A stretch of 53,621 nucleotides of DNA from an uncultured Eubacteriaceae bacterium (lineage in GTDB: Bacteria; Bacillota; Clostridia; Lachnospirales; CAG-274), in contig CAMTZM010000014.1 in the NCBI GenBank assembly GCA_947086655.1, positions 1 through 53,621 of the forward strand. The letters are read 5' to 3'. Made by a program: the position numbers and the translations under genes. Under the pieces are notes generated by a model, which ran no database searches, was not told where the DNA came from, and saw only the letters and a program-made list of their open reading frames with translations. Below, in pieces: positions 17,529 through 27,421 of this stretch; the stretch's first letter is position 1; each line of letters opens with the position of its first letter.

Positions 17529-17541
17529 TTTTCGCTCCCTG

Positions 17542-19668
17542 CTACATACTTTTACGGTCATATATTTCAGCCATCTTAGCATCATTAAGACGAGTATCGC
17601 CATGAATCCTTGAATAACTGAGATAACCGTTCATCCTATCTATTTTAGTTAAATTTCTGCTGCCGCATTTTGGACATGTATCCATATCAAGTTCTTCATG
17701 TCCGCAATTGTCACAATATGAAAGAGATAAATTTACACCTTCATAAAATCCCATTTCCATAGCCCTTTCTATAAGCGCCTTTACAGCGTTAATATTATAA
17801 GAAATAGGATATTTTACATATTGTATTTTTCCTCCGTTTAACAAATTCCAAAATTCTTTTTCTATATTTTGCTTTTCAATAGGCGTAATATCTTCTGATA
17901 CATGACAATGAAAAGAATTGCTTACATATTCTCTGTCTGATACATTTTCTATTATTCCATATTTTTTTCTAAACTGCTTTATTTGAAGTCCGCATAAATT
18001 TTCTGCCGGAGTGCCATAAATAGCGTATAAAATACCATCGGCCTTTTTATATTCTTCTGTTTTTTTATTTATATATCTCATTACCTCAAGTGCAAATCCT
18101 CTGTCTTCTACAAGAGATTTTTTATTGTAAAGCCTTTGAAGTTCATTTAAAGCTGTAATTCCAAATGAAGCTGTAACATATTTTAAAAGCGGTTTTATCT
18201 TCTCATTAGGTTTTAAATTGCCTTTATAAAATCCACCTTCACAATATGCTATTGGATTTGTAGAGGCTTTCATTTCTCCTAAATACTCAAAAGTTCTTAT
18301 ATGAAGTCTTCTTATCATTTCAAGATAATAATCAAGTGTATCATAAAAATCTTTGCTTTCTGACTTTGACTTTTGATAAATCATAGGAAGATTTAAAGAT
18401 ATAGCTCCGGCATTAAATCTTCCTACTGTAACAGGCTTATTGTCCTCGTCAAACCAAAGAGATAAAAACGCACGGCAGCCCATAGGACTTATAACAACCC
18501 CATACTTTTTATAACACTCTGCTACATAACTGTCTCCTGTTAAACTAAGCCAGTCAGGATACATTGTTTTAGCTGAACATCTTACACCTTCTTCAAATAC
18601 ATCATAAAGTTCACAGCCTTCTTTATGAAGGTTTTTGTCATATAAAAACACAATTTTAGGAAATAAAACAGGCTTTTTATTTTCCTCTTTTCCCTGTCCT
18701 TTTCTATGTACTTCTAATGCTGTTATTGACGCCATTTTTGCAAATCTTTCTTTTCCCAGTCCTAAAGTTATTGTTACAAAAGGGTAATCTCCTCTTGAAG
18801 AACCAACAGAATTTAATTTATACTCAAGACCTTGAAAACCTTGTTCAAATTCTCTTTTTACCTTACTTTCTGCACATGAATCAATATATTTTATATCGTT
18901 TTCATCAAGTGTCTCTCCTTTTATATCTTTTGCAAATTGAGTTAATTCCTCAATATACTTTTCATAGCTTTTTCGTGCATAAGGTTCAAGTATTTTATCT
19001 ATCTCCGCAACTGTAAATCCTCCATATTGCTGAGACGCCGCCGACAATATTACATCTCCTATAACATCAAAAGCTACCGCAAGCGTTTTAGGCTCATTAT
19101 ACCATAAATTACCCATTTCAAATCCGCCTTTAAGAACATTAGCCATATCAAAAAGACAGCAATTCATAGTGTCCCTTCTTGATGCCATATCATGTATATA
19201 AATGTAGCCATCTTTGCATGCCTGTATTTCCTCTGTTGTAAGAAAAAACTTTTTATACAGCTCTTTATTAAGTTCATTATATATTAAACTTCTTTTTGTA
19301 GCTACTAACGCACTGTCAGTATTGCTGTTTTCCTTATCTCCTATATACATTATACTTTGTGCTTTTACATAAACTTCATCAAGCATATGCACAAAATCTG
19401 TTTTATAATTTCTATAATCTCGGTAGCTTTTCGCAACCTTTGGTTCAGTAATATCAAGCGCATTTTCAACTAAATTGTGCATTTGTGATATAGGCACATA
19501 CTCCCAGCCATTTTTATTTATCTCATTTATTACGTTATCAGTTATATTATCAAGTTCTCCGTCTTTAAAACTGTACATTACTCTTTCGGCTGATTTTTTA
19601 ACAGCAGCAACAATTTTACTTTTGTCAAAAGCCTCAAACGTGCCATCTTTTTTTATTACATATGCCAA
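17542..19668 (-). CDS. nrdD: Anaerobic (class III) ribonucleoside-triphosphate reductase NrdD
   Basis: Reduces NTPs to dNTPs using a glycyl radical and formate. About 708 residues from TTG 19668. An N-terminal ATP-cone (VIKKDGTFEAFDKSKIVAAV) gives allosteric control; the catalytic barrel contains MGCRAFLSLWF and RFNAGAISLNLPMI. The C-terminal zinc site is formed by CDNC and CPKC pairs, and the glycyl-radical loop is RMNGYLSYSR close to the end. The start is uncertain: TTG has AAGGTG 6 nt upstream; an in-frame ATG at 19719 would add 17 residues not typical of the family. No clear NrdR box was seen upstream. Confidence 0.95.
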   Translation of the reverse strand: MAYVIKKDGTFEAFDKSKIVAAVKKSAERVMYSFKDGELDNITDNVINEINKNGWEYVPISQMHNLVENALDITEPKVAKSYRDYRNYKTDFVHMLDEVYVKAQSIMYIGDKENSNTDSALVATKRSLIYNELNKELYKKFFLTTEEIQACKDGYIYIHDMASRRDTMNCCLFDMANVLKGGFEMGNLWYNEPKTLAVAFDVIGDVILSAASQQYGGFTVAEIDKILEPYARKSYEKYIEELTQFAKDIKGETLDENDIKYIDSCAESKVKREFEQGFQGLEYKLNSVGSSRGDYPFVTITLGLGKERFAKMASITALEVHRKGQGKEENKKPVLFPKIVFLYDKNLHKEGCELYDVFEEGVRCSAKTMYPDWLSLTGDSYVAECYKKYGVVISPMGCRAFLSLWFDEDNKPVTVGRFNAGAISLNLPMIYQKSKSESKDFYDTLDYYLEMIRRLHIRTFEYLGEMKASTNPIAYCEGGFYKGNLKPNEKIKPLLKYVTASFGITALNELQRLYNKKSLVEDRGFALEVMRYINKKTEEYKKADGILYAIYGTPAENLCGLQIKQFRKKYGIIENVSDREYVSNSFHCHVSEDITPIEKQNIEKEFWNLLNGGKIQYVKYPISYNINAVKALIERAMEMGFYEGVNLSLSYCDNCGHEELDMDTCPKCGSRNLTKIDRMNGYLSYSRIHGDTRLNDAKMAEIYDRKSM

Positions 19669-19847
19669 TAGTTTCACCTTCCCCTCAATCATTTTTTTAT
19701 ACATAAAAACTGCTTTCACATTTTTATTGTTCCTTCAACAAAATATTTTAATATTTATTTTATTTTACGTCAACAACGGTATTTTTGAAAATTACATATT
19801 ATTAGTGCTTTTACACCTAAAAACTAAATAATACACAAAAAAATAAC

Positions 19848-19877
19848 GGCGTTGTAAAATAAAAATTTTACAACGCC
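19848..19877 (-). terminator. Terminator of the 19922-20524 gene
   Basis: Perfect 13-bp stem GGCGTTGTAAAAT/ATTTTACAACGCC with a 4-nt loop; on the minus strand followed by GTTATTTTTTT. It lies about 45 nt after the stop. Confidence 0.85.
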
Positions 19878-19921
19878 ATATATAAATTAATATCTTCTTA
19901 AACTTATGTAGAAACTATTTA

Positions 19922-20524
19922 TTAATAGTCAACTTCATTCTTATTCTGAAGTTTATCAAAACCAGCCATTACTGCATCATAAGTCTGCCCACAAATTCCC
20001 GGAAGCTCTCCGCCCCACATATCTCTTGCTTGTTTAAAACCTTTTTCTACTGCTGCTCTCATTTCAGCAAGTTTTTCTTGGTCGTCTCCAGCAATACCTA
20101 CTGCAAAATCCAATATTCTCTGTGATGTTTGCTTAACACCCCAGTAACCATCTTCTGAAATTTCCTGCTGAGCAATTCTTGAAGTTTCAGGGTCAACTTT
20201 AAGATTAGCGAAATAATCTTTTAATTTTCCTTTTCCGCCTTTTGCCTGATATGATTTAGAAGTCTGTGACTTTATCATGCTTGTAATAAGCTTTCTGAAA
20301 TTTTCAACTTTGTTTTGTTCAACTGCTTTAATAGTCTGCTGTATTGTAGCTTTATCATAAACTTCAGTATTGCCTTTTTCATATACAGCGCCGCTTGTTT
20401 CTTTTTTCTGATTATTTTCGTTAGCCTTTTCAGTAACAGCAGTTTCCTTACCTTTAACATTTTCGCTGTTAACTTCATATGTTTTGTAATTTTTACTTGT
20501 AGATACATTGCTTATCTCTGACAT
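19922..20524 (-). CDS. Conserved hypothetical protein in the sigma-D (motility) regulon
   Basis: 200 residues, no signal peptide or membrane segment. The N-terminal 75 residues are low-complexity (Asn, Lys, Glu, Ser). The C-terminal part (about 85-200) is compact and looks conserved: DYFANLKVDPETSRIAQQEISEDGYWGV, RILDFAVGIAGDD, FKQARDMWGGELPGIC. I recall similar proteins near flagellar genes of Clostridia, sometimes mislabelled as a hydrogenase component, but cannot assign a function. A GCCGATAT/TAAA promoter upstream suggests expression with flagella and chemoreceptors. Divergent from a chemoreceptor gene. Confidence 0.8.
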   Translation of the reverse strand: MSEISNVSTSKNYKTYEVNSENVKGKETAVTEKANENNQKKETSGAVYEKGNTEVYDKATIQQTIKAVEQNKVENFRKLITSMIKSQTSKSYQAKGGKGKLKDYFANLKVDPETSRIAQQEISEDGYWGVKQTSQRILDFAVGIAGDDQEKLAEMRAAVEKGFKQARDMWGGELPGICGQTYDAVMAGFDKLQNKNEVDY

Positions 20525-20593
20525 AAAAACCCCTCCTTAGATAATTGTAAATTCCTTTTAATGCCTTTCCTCACTATTTCTGTCTTATTATAA

Positions 20594-20619
20594 ATATCGG
20601 CATTAAAATAAATTATTTA
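20594..20619 (-). promoter_or_regulatory. Sigma-D (sigma-28) type promoter
   Basis: On the minus strand TAAA (20619-20616), 14-nt spacer, GCCGATAT (20601-20594). This matches the B. subtilis SigD consensus and gives a leader of about 60 nt before the ATG at 20524. Confidence 0.8.
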
Positions 20620-20709
20620 ACTATATTTTAAGTCAATATTCATTTTTGTACAATTTTACCAAATAACATATGCAAATATAAGCATATTTATATATATTTA
20701 CATTTATTC

Positions 20710-20738
20710 TTGCAATAAAATCAATTTTATCATATACT
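20710..20738 (+). promoter_or_regulatory. Sigma-A promoter of the 20804 chemoreceptor
   Basis: TTGCAA (20710-20715), 17-nt spacer, TATACT (20733-20738). Confidence 0.7.
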
Positions 20739-20803
20739 TAATATATAAAAAATTTTATAAAACATATTAATAAATTTAATGAAGGGAAAGAGGGGTTGTT
20801 ATA

Positions 20804-22759
20804 ATGAACCAAAAAATTTCAAATCCACGGGCCGCATTAATAATAGCAGCTATAACATCAGTTATTGCGGCAGCCGCAAGTATAGCTTTAATGATAATGC
20901 CTACGGCAAGTATTGTTCTGGGAGTTTTGATAATTATAGCTTCTTTAATAACAATTATAACATCAATTGTTTTTATAAGCAAATTTTCAAAATCTTTCAA
21001 CGAGTCGGCATATACTACTTTAACAGAAAATATATTGGCTTTAAAAAACGGAAATTATTCTTCTGTTTCAAAAACAAATTCAGAAGATTTAATTGGTATG
21101 CTTGCTGACAATACTGAAGAAGTTTCAAAAGATATTCAATTTTTATTAAATGAGATTTCTTTGTTATTTGAAAAATTTGAAAAATTTGACTTTACTGGAA
21201 AAATAAATGATACTTCACTTCCGCAAGGTATAAAGAAATACACTGAAAAAATAAATTCTTCAATGGAAAAACTTAATAAAAGTGAAAATTCATTAACAAA
21301 TGTTTTAGAAGAATACTCACAAGGAAATTTTACAGAAATTCCAGCAGACTTGCCTCCTGCAATTTCTAAAACATTAAACGGAATAAATACATGTTTAAAA
21401 AGTTTTATAGAAAAAACAAAGGAAATTTTTACAGCGGCATCTTCCGGTAATTTCAATTTAAAACATGATGTAAACAAATACAAAGGAAGTTTGTCAAATA
21501 CAGCAGCCGAAATTAATATAATTGCTGATAAGCTTGAAAAACCAATTATTGAGTTTTCCGATGATTTAAGAAAAATAGCCGACGGAAGATTTGATGTATA
21601 TGATACAAATAATTATTCCGGAATTTATGGAGAAATGAAAAATACATTGGTGCTTATGTGTGAAAGTTTCAAAAATAATATAAATGAACTTACAACAATT
21701 TTAAACAAAATAGCAGAAAAAGACCTTAATATATCAGTAAATCAAAATTACATAGGCTGTTTTTCAGAAATGGGAAACTCTGTTTCAAATGCTGTAAATA
21801 GTTTTAATGAGTTAATTAAAGATATTGTTGAATCATCAAATAAAATAAAACTTGAAAGTTCAGCAGCAGCAGATACAAATCGTATGCTTGAATCATCTAC
21901 ACTAAACTATACTCGTACAATTGATGAATTAGACAGGTCTTTGTCAGAACTTATAAAACATTCTTCGCAAAATCTTAAAAACACAAAAGAAGCAAACGAA
22001 CTTGCTATTATAACAAAAGAAAGTGCGTCTGCCGGAAACGAGCAAATGGGCAGCATGCTTTCAGCAATGAGCGAGATAAACGAAGCGTCAAACAGCATAT
22101 CAAAGATTATAAAAGTTATAGACGATATAGCTTTCCAAACAAACATACTTGCACTTAACGCCGCTGTTGAGGCAGCACGTGCTGGTGAACATGGAAAAGG
22201 ATTTGCTGTTGTTGCAGAGGAAGTTCGTAATCTTGCAGCAAGAAGCCAGCAAGCTGCTAAAGAAACAACTGCTTTAATAGAAAGTTCAATTGCAAAAATA
22301 TCCGACGGTTCAGGAATAGCACATAATACAGCATCATCACTTACCGAAATTGTAACAAAAATAAACACAATTTCAGAAATAATTGAATCATGTACTAAAA
22401 ATTCACATGAACAAGAAACTGAAATGAATAAAATAAATAACAGTATAAAAGATATAGCCTCTGTGGTACAAAATACATCACAGGCAAGCAAAAGTTCAGC
22501 TTTATCCTCACAAACCATTGTTAAATATGCTGAAAGTTTAAATCAGGCTGTATCAAGTTTCAAATTTAAAAATTCAAGTGCTCCTGTAAAAACAAATAAT
22601 TATACACCAGTAAAGCAAAATCCAGCACCAACACCTCAGCCTCAGCAGACAAATATAGTTTATACAGCCGCTGTAAAAGAAAATAAAACAGATGAAAAAG
22701 CTTATAATCCACCAGTATCAAATATAAATTCAACTTCTGATTTTGGAAAATATGTATAA
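20804..22759 (+). CDS. Methyl-accepting chemotaxis protein without extracellular sensor domain
   Basis: 651 residues. Two closely spaced membrane helices (about 10-32 and 36-58) leave almost no outside loop. A long helical region (about 60-330) contains HAMP-like segments, and the signalling hairpin tip is at [23 protein letters not shown]. The C-terminal 75 residues are Pro/Gln/Asn-rich, and the chain ends SDFGKYV without a CheR-tethering pentapeptide. Inference: it senses a cytoplasmic or membrane-internal signal. ATG with GAGGGG upstream. It shares HAMP-like wording ([20 protein letters not shown]) with the second receptor at 33870, so the two are related. Confidence 0.93.
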   Translation: MNQKISNPRAALIIAAITSVIAAAASIALMIMPTASIVLGVLIIIASLITIITSIVFISKFSKSFNESAYTTLTENILALKNGNYSSVSKTNSEDLIGMLADNTEEVSKDIQFLLNEISLLFEKFEKFDFTGKINDTSLPQGIKKYTEKINSSMEKLNKSENSLTNVLEEYSQGNFTEIPADLPPAISKTLNGINTCLKSFIEKTKEIFTAASSGNFNLKHDVNKYKGSLSNTAAEINIIADKLEKPIIEFSDDLRKIADGRFDVYDTNNYSGIYGEMKNTLVLMCESFKNNINELTTILNKIAEKDLNISVNQNYIGCFSEMGNSVSNAVNSFNELIKDIVESSNKIKLESSAAADTNRMLESSTLNYTRTIDELDRSLSELIKHSSQNLKNTKEANELAIITKESASAGNEQMGSMLSAMSEINEASNSISKIIKVIDDIAFQTNILALNAAVEAARAGEHGKGFAVVAEEVRNLAARSQQAAKETTALIESSIAKISDGSGIAHNTASSLTEIVTKINTISEIIESCTKNSHEQETEMNKINNSIKDIASVVQNTSQASKSSALSSQTIVKYAESLNQAVSSFKFKNSSAPVKTNNYTPVKQNPAPTPQPQQTNIVYTAAVKENKTDEKAYNPPVSNINSTSDFGKYV

Positions 22760-22780
22760 ATAAATTTATTATTAAAAATA

Positions 22781-22815
22781 AAAACTGCTGTAAATACAAT
22801 ATTTACAGCAGTTTT
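22781..22815. terminator. Bidirectional terminator
   Basis: AAAACTGCTGTAAATA and TATTTACAGCAGTTTT form a perfect 16-bp stem with A/T-runs on both sides. It serves both the chemoreceptor (plus) and the RND pump (minus). Confidence 0.92.
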
Positions 22816-22818
22816 TAT

Positions 22819-25800
22819 TTATCTTGAAGTATTTATATCAGCTTTAAGCTTTCTTTTTCTTTCTCGTTTAGCTTTTCTTTTTTCAACTCCTCCGCAATAC
22901 ATACAATAAATAACTGGTACAAAAATAAGCGTTACAAGAGTTGAGAGCATAAGACCAAATACAACAACTGTCGCAAGTCCTCTCATTGTTTCCGAACCCG
23001 TAGCCGTACTTATCATCATAGGCAAAAGTCCCAAAACAGTCGTAAGAGTTGACATAAGAATAGGTCTAAGTCTTGTTGGTCCAACAATTTTCATTGCCTG
23101 TAAAAATTCTAATCCTCTTTCTCTCCTTAATAGATTAGAATAATCTACAAGAACAATAGCGTTATTTATAACAACACCGGCAAGCATGATAAGACCTAAA
23201 AATGAAGTAATTGAAATTGCCTCTCCATAAATAAATAAACCAAATAAACCTCCAGTAGCAGCTATTGGTATACTTCCCATAATTAAAAGAGGATAACTAA
23301 ATGCCTCAAATTCCGCTGCCATAATCATATAAACAAGTACTATTGCAAGTATAAGCGCCTGCCCAAGACCTGAAAACGCTTCTTGCATATCTTCAGTTGT
23401 ACCGCCCATTTCATAAGTATATCCTTGAGGCATAATATAACTGCTAAGTGTTTCCGTAATTTTAGCGTTCATAGTACCTATATCAATATTTTCTATATTA
23501 CAGCTTACTGTAACATACTTTTCTTGATTTTTTCTTGTAATAGTAACAGGTATATCATCTGTAACAATATCTGCTATCTCGTATAAAGGTATATTTGTAC
23601 CTAAATTTGTAGGAATAAGTATATTCTCAACATCATTTACATAATTAATTTTGCTGTTATCATGCATTATTCTTATGTCATACTCGTCTCCGCCAATTCT
23701 ATATGTCGATGCAACAGAACCTGTAACGGCTGTTCTTATAAGAGACGCTACGCTTGAACTTGAAATACCGTAAGATGATGCTTTAGACCTGTTAATTTTA
23801 ATAGTAGTTTGAGGAGCAGCATCTTCAATAGAAGTTTTAACATCACTTGTCTCTGGTATTTTCTTTATAAGATTAACAAAATCATTTGAAATATCACGTA
23901 ATGTTTCTGTATCATCTCCCTTTATAACAACTTCTGCTCCTGAACTTCCATAAGAACCCATTGAATCAGATGAAGCCGCAGCCGTTATTTTAGCTCCTGG
24001 TATATCTTTTATTTTCTTTCTTATCTGTATTGCAAGTTCGTCTGAACTAAAATCTCTTTCCTCTTTATCAACAAGATTTAAAGTAATATTTGCCGTATCC
24101 TCTGCACCGCCTGTTAATGATGATGCTCCTGAGCCTCCTCCTATTTCAACTGCCATATCAACAAGCCCGGGAACTTCTCCCATTCTATCTACAACAGTCC
24201 AAGCTACTTTTTCAGTTTCCTCAACCTTTGTACCTGTTGGCATCTCAATAGATATTTTAACAATACCCTCATCAGAAGACGGCATAAACTCAAAGCCCAT
24301 AGAAGGTATAACCATACCAGTAAAAACAACAAATGCAAATGTAATCAAAACTGTAATTTTTCTATATTTAAGCGCCTTCCCAAGAATTTTTTTGTAAATA
24401 ACCTCAATTATAGAAATTCCATGCCCTATTACATCTAAAAATATAGTAAATATATTTCTCTTTTTATGCACATTTGCAGCAGCATCCGGACTTAACAAAA
24501 CCGAACTTGCCATAGGAACAAATGTAATAGCCACAATAAGAGATGACATAAGTGAAAATACTATTGTCAAAGAAAGGTCATTAAACATTTTTCCCATTGT
24601 ACCGCCAAAAAATGGTATAGGAAGAAAAACCGCAACAGTTGTAAGAGTAGAAGCTATAACAGAAGCTCCAACTTCTCTTGCCCCTTCAATTGCTGATGTA
24701 ATTCTGTCATGTCCTTCCTCAATTTTTTTATAAATACTTTCAAGCACAACTATTGAGTTATCTACAAGCATACCTATACCCATTGTCAAACCGCCCAAAC
24801 TCATAAGATTAAGCGTAATACCTGAAAAATACATAAGCGCAAATGTCGCTATAATAGAGATAGGCATTGCAGAACCTACTACAACAGTCGACCTAAAATT
24901 TCTAAGGAAAATATAAAGTATAATTACAGCAAGTATACCACCTTGTATAGCACTGTCAGCAACACTTTGAAGTGAATCGTTAATCATTTCTGCCGGGTCG
25001 TTTATAACTTTAAATTCTATATTAGGATTTTCTGCTTTAAGTTTTTCAAGTTCTTTAAGAACAACTTTTGACACATTAACAGTATTTGCCGTAGATTGTT
25101 TCTGCACAAACATATTTATACTTGATTTTCCGTTTGTATAAGCCATACTTGCCGAATCTTTATAAACCATACTTACATCGGCAATATCATTTAAAAATAT
25201 TGTTCCTCCGTTGTTTGTTGAAATAGGAATATTTTTAATATCTTCAATACTTTCAAACTCTCCTCTTACTCTAAGAGTCAAATTTTTAGTGCCATGTTCT
25301 ATACTTCCCAAAGGTGTATTTGAGTTTTCTGCTGAAAGTATACCTGCAAGCGATGATTCGGAAATTCCGTATCCTCTTAATTTATCCTCTTTAAGAACAA
25401 CTCTTACCTCTCTGTCATTTCCTCCCATTACAGTAACGCTTGCAACGCCGTTTTGTCTCTCAAGCCTGTCAGACACATCGTTTTCAATAAATGTTTTAAG
25501 TTCGGATATGTCCATGCTTTCACTTACAGCGCTTATTTGTATTCCTGTCATTGAGTTTATATCTATTTTAATAACCATAGGGTCGTCGGCATCTTCTGGA
25601 AGTGTTCTTTTTATAAGGTCAATTTTTTCCCTCATATCAACAGCCGCCATATCAATATCTACATCATCTTCAAACTGTACTATAACAAAAGAACTTCCAT
25701 TTGAAGTATTTGATGAAATTGTATCAATACCAGAAACAGTACCCATTGAAGATTCAATAGGTTCTGTTATAAGTTTTTCTATTTCTTCTGAGCCAACTCC

Positions 25801-25956
25801 TGTGTATGTAGTCATAACGCATGCAATAGGTATATTCATGTTTGGATAAAGATCCATTTTTAACCGGCTTATGGACAATGCACCAAAGGCAATAGCTATA
25901 AGCACGCACATAAAAGTAGCAACAGGTCTGTTTACCGCTGTTTTGGAAATATTCAT
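22819..25956 (-). CDS. RND-family efflux transporter permease (AcrB/SwrC type)
   Basis: Proton-driven membrane exporter of 1045 residues, the usual RND length, with 12 membrane helices in two halves. Seen: N-terminal ISKTAVNRPVATFMCVLIA helix; VGSEEIEKLITEPIE porter motif; FLRNFRSTVVVGSAMPISI after helix 2; GMLVDNSIVVLE with the conserved helix-4 Asp; and GLIMLAGVVINNAIVLVDY in the second half, where one acidic position of the family is Asn. Related to B. subtilis SwrC/YerP. Starts 2 nt after the adaptor gene. As a monoderm, the cell has no TolC-type partner, so export must end at the cell wall. Confidence 0.95.
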   Translation of the reverse strand: MNISKTAVNRPVATFMCVLIAIAFGALSISRLKMDLYPNMNIPIACVMTTYTGVGSEEIEKLITEPIESSMGTVSGIDTISSNTSNGSSFVIVQFEDDVDIDMAAVDMREKIDLIKRTLPEDADDPMVIKIDINSMTGIQISAVSESMDISELKTFIENDVSDRLERQNGVASVTVMGGNDREVRVVLKEDKLRGYGISESSLAGILSAENSNTPLGSIEHGTKNLTLRVRGEFESIEDIKNIPISTNNGGTIFLNDIADVSMVYKDSASMAYTNGKSSINMFVQKQSTANTVNVSKVVLKELEKLKAENPNIEFKVINDPAEMINDSLQSVADSAIQGGILAVIILYIFLRNFRSTVVVGSAMPISIIATFALMYFSGITLNLMSLGGLTMGIGMLVDNSIVVLESIYKKIEEGHDRITSAIEGAREVGASVIASTLTTVAVFLPIPFFGGTMGKMFNDLSLTIVFSLMSSLIVAITFVPMASSVLLSPDAAANVHKKRNIFTIFLDVIGHGISIIEVIYKKILGKALKYRKITVLITFAFVVFTGMVIPSMGFEFMPSSDEGIVKISIEMPTGTKVEETEKVAWTVVDRMGEVPGLVDMAVEIGGGSGASSLTGGAEDTANITLNLVDKEERDFSSDELAIQIRKKIKDIPGAKITAAASSDSMGSYGSSGAEVVIKGDDTETLRDISNDFVNLIKKIPETSDVKTSIEDAAPQTTIKINRSKASSYGISSSSVASLIRTAVTGSVASTYRIGGDEYDIRIMHDNSKINYVNDVENILIPTNLGTNIPLYEIADIVTDDIPVTITRKNQEKYVTVSCNIENIDIGTMNAKITETLSSYIMPQGYTYEMGGTTEDMQEAFSGLGQALILAIVLVYMIMAAEFEAFSYPLLIMGSIPIAATGGLFGLFIYGEAISITSFLGLIMLAGVVINNAIVLVDYSNLLRRERGLEFLQAMKIVGPTRLRPILMSTLTTVLGLLPMMISTATGSETMRGLATVVVFGLMLSTLVTLIFVPVIYCMYCGGVEKRKAKRERKRKLKADINTSR

Positions 25957-25958
25957 TA

Positions 25959-27371
25959 TTATTCCTCCTTGGAAGCAATTTCCTGACTTTCGGCATTTTT
26001 TTCTTCCCCATCTTCTGTTACAACCTTTACGCCTACTCCGTCATTAACGTAGTTTTGTCCCTTAACAATAATATTTTCTCCTACATTTACTCCTGATAAA
26101 ATTTCTATTTCCGTTCCGTTTTCAACTCCTGTTGTAACCTCTTTTTTTACAGCTTTTCCATTTTCTACAACATAAACATAAGAAGAAGTTTGATTTGTAA
26201 GAACTGTATCTAAAGGTACAACAATGTTTCCGCTTGACTTATCAGAAATAAAACTCAACTCCGCTTTCATACCGCCTTTTATTTTACCTTCAGCATTTTG
26301 TATCTCTATTTTTACTGGATAAGTGCCTGTTGTATCAGCAGCCGGAGTAATATTGCTTATTTTTCCTTTTACCGGTTCCTGTGAGTATGCACTTATATTT
26401 ACCATAACTTCGTCGCCTAAAGATATTGAATTAATAATATTTTCAGATACATTTACATTTACTTTCATAACAGAATCATCAACTATAACAAAAGGTACGC
26501 TTTGAGCGCTTACCATATTTGTTTCGTTTATATTCTTTTGACTTATAGTACCTGTTATAGGACTTACAACAGAAGTATCGTTAAGAGACTTTCTCGCTAT
26601 ATCAAGCTGAGTCATTACAGATTCTTTTGAAGCATACGCCGAATTTACTCCTGAAAGAGCTGTTTCCTCATTTTCTTTTGTTATTTTATTTTTAAATATA
26701 TCCATGTTTTCCTGTGCCTGAGTAAGCTGTGTCTGTGCGTTTTGTACACTTAACTGCGCCTGCTCGTAAGCATTTTTTGCCTGTGTGTATGCAAGTTCAG
26801 TTGAGTCAAACTCATTTTTTGATATAACTCCGGCATCGTATAAACTTTTCTTATTTTCATAAGTAACCGTTATATCGTCTAAAGATGCTTTTGATGTAGT
26901 AACGGCAATCTGTGCATTTTCAAGCGCTGTTGATGCGTTTTTAACAGCATTTTCATATTGAAGAAGCTGCGCTTGTGTCTGTCCCCCGTTTACATGCTCA
27001 AGACTAATCTGTGCACTTTTTATAGACGAATCGTAAACTTTAAGCTGAGATTCAAGCTGTCTTATCTGATCTTGTATATCGTCTTTGTCAAGTGTGAAAA
27101 TAACATCGCCTTTTTTTACTTTGTCTCCTATATCATAATAAACTTTACTTACAATTCCAGACATTTTAGGTGTAACATTTACAGTCTCATTAGGCTCAAC
27201 TGTTCCTGTATACGTTCTTTTTTTGCTTATTACTCCAGCCGCTGCCGGCTCTGCTACTACTGCTGTTAATTCCTCTTGTACTTCTTCCAAAACCTCATCA
27301 TCTTTGCCGCACCCTGTTAAAACAAGTGAAGAAATTAAAACCGGTACAAATAATTTCTTAAAAATATTCAT
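25959..27371 (-). CDS. RND efflux periplasmic-adaptor-like lipoprotein (HlyD/MFP family)
   Basis: 470 residues. Lipoprotein signal with lipobox LTGC (Cys21). Biotinyl-lipoyl-like halves flank a long coiled-coil hairpin (about 95-235, rich in Gln, Ala and Leu, with QLESQLKVYDSSIKSAQ and AQTQLTQAQENMDIF). A beta-barrel domain (VVSPITGTISQKNINETNMV onward) and a membrane-proximal domain follow. Acts with the pump encoded 2 nt downstream. 50 nt after marR, so probably in one transcript with it. Confidence 0.93.
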   Translation of the reverse strand: MNIFKKLFVPVLISSLVLTGCGKDDEVLEEVQEELTAVVAEPAAAGVISKKRTYTGTVEPNETVNVTPKMSGIVSKVYYDIGDKVKKGDVIFTLDKDDIQDQIRQLESQLKVYDSSIKSAQISLEHVNGGQTQAQLLQYENAVKNASTALENAQIAVTTSKASLDDITVTYENKKSLYDAGVISKNEFDSTELAYTQAKNAYEQAQLSVQNAQTQLTQAQENMDIFKNKITKENEETALSGVNSAYASKESVMTQLDIARKSLNDTSVVSPITGTISQKNINETNMVSAQSVPFVIVDDSVMKVNVNVSENIINSISLGDEVMVNISAYSQEPVKGKISNITPAADTTGTYPVKIEIQNAEGKIKGGMKAELSFISDKSSGNIVVPLDTVLTNQTSSYVYVVENGKAVKKEVTTGVENGTEIEILSGVNVGENIIVKGQNYVNDGVGVKVVTEDGEEKNAESQEIASKEE

Positions 27372-27421
27372 TATTTTAAATCCTCCTGTTTTTTATAAAT
27401 TTTTATAATTACTAAATTTAT

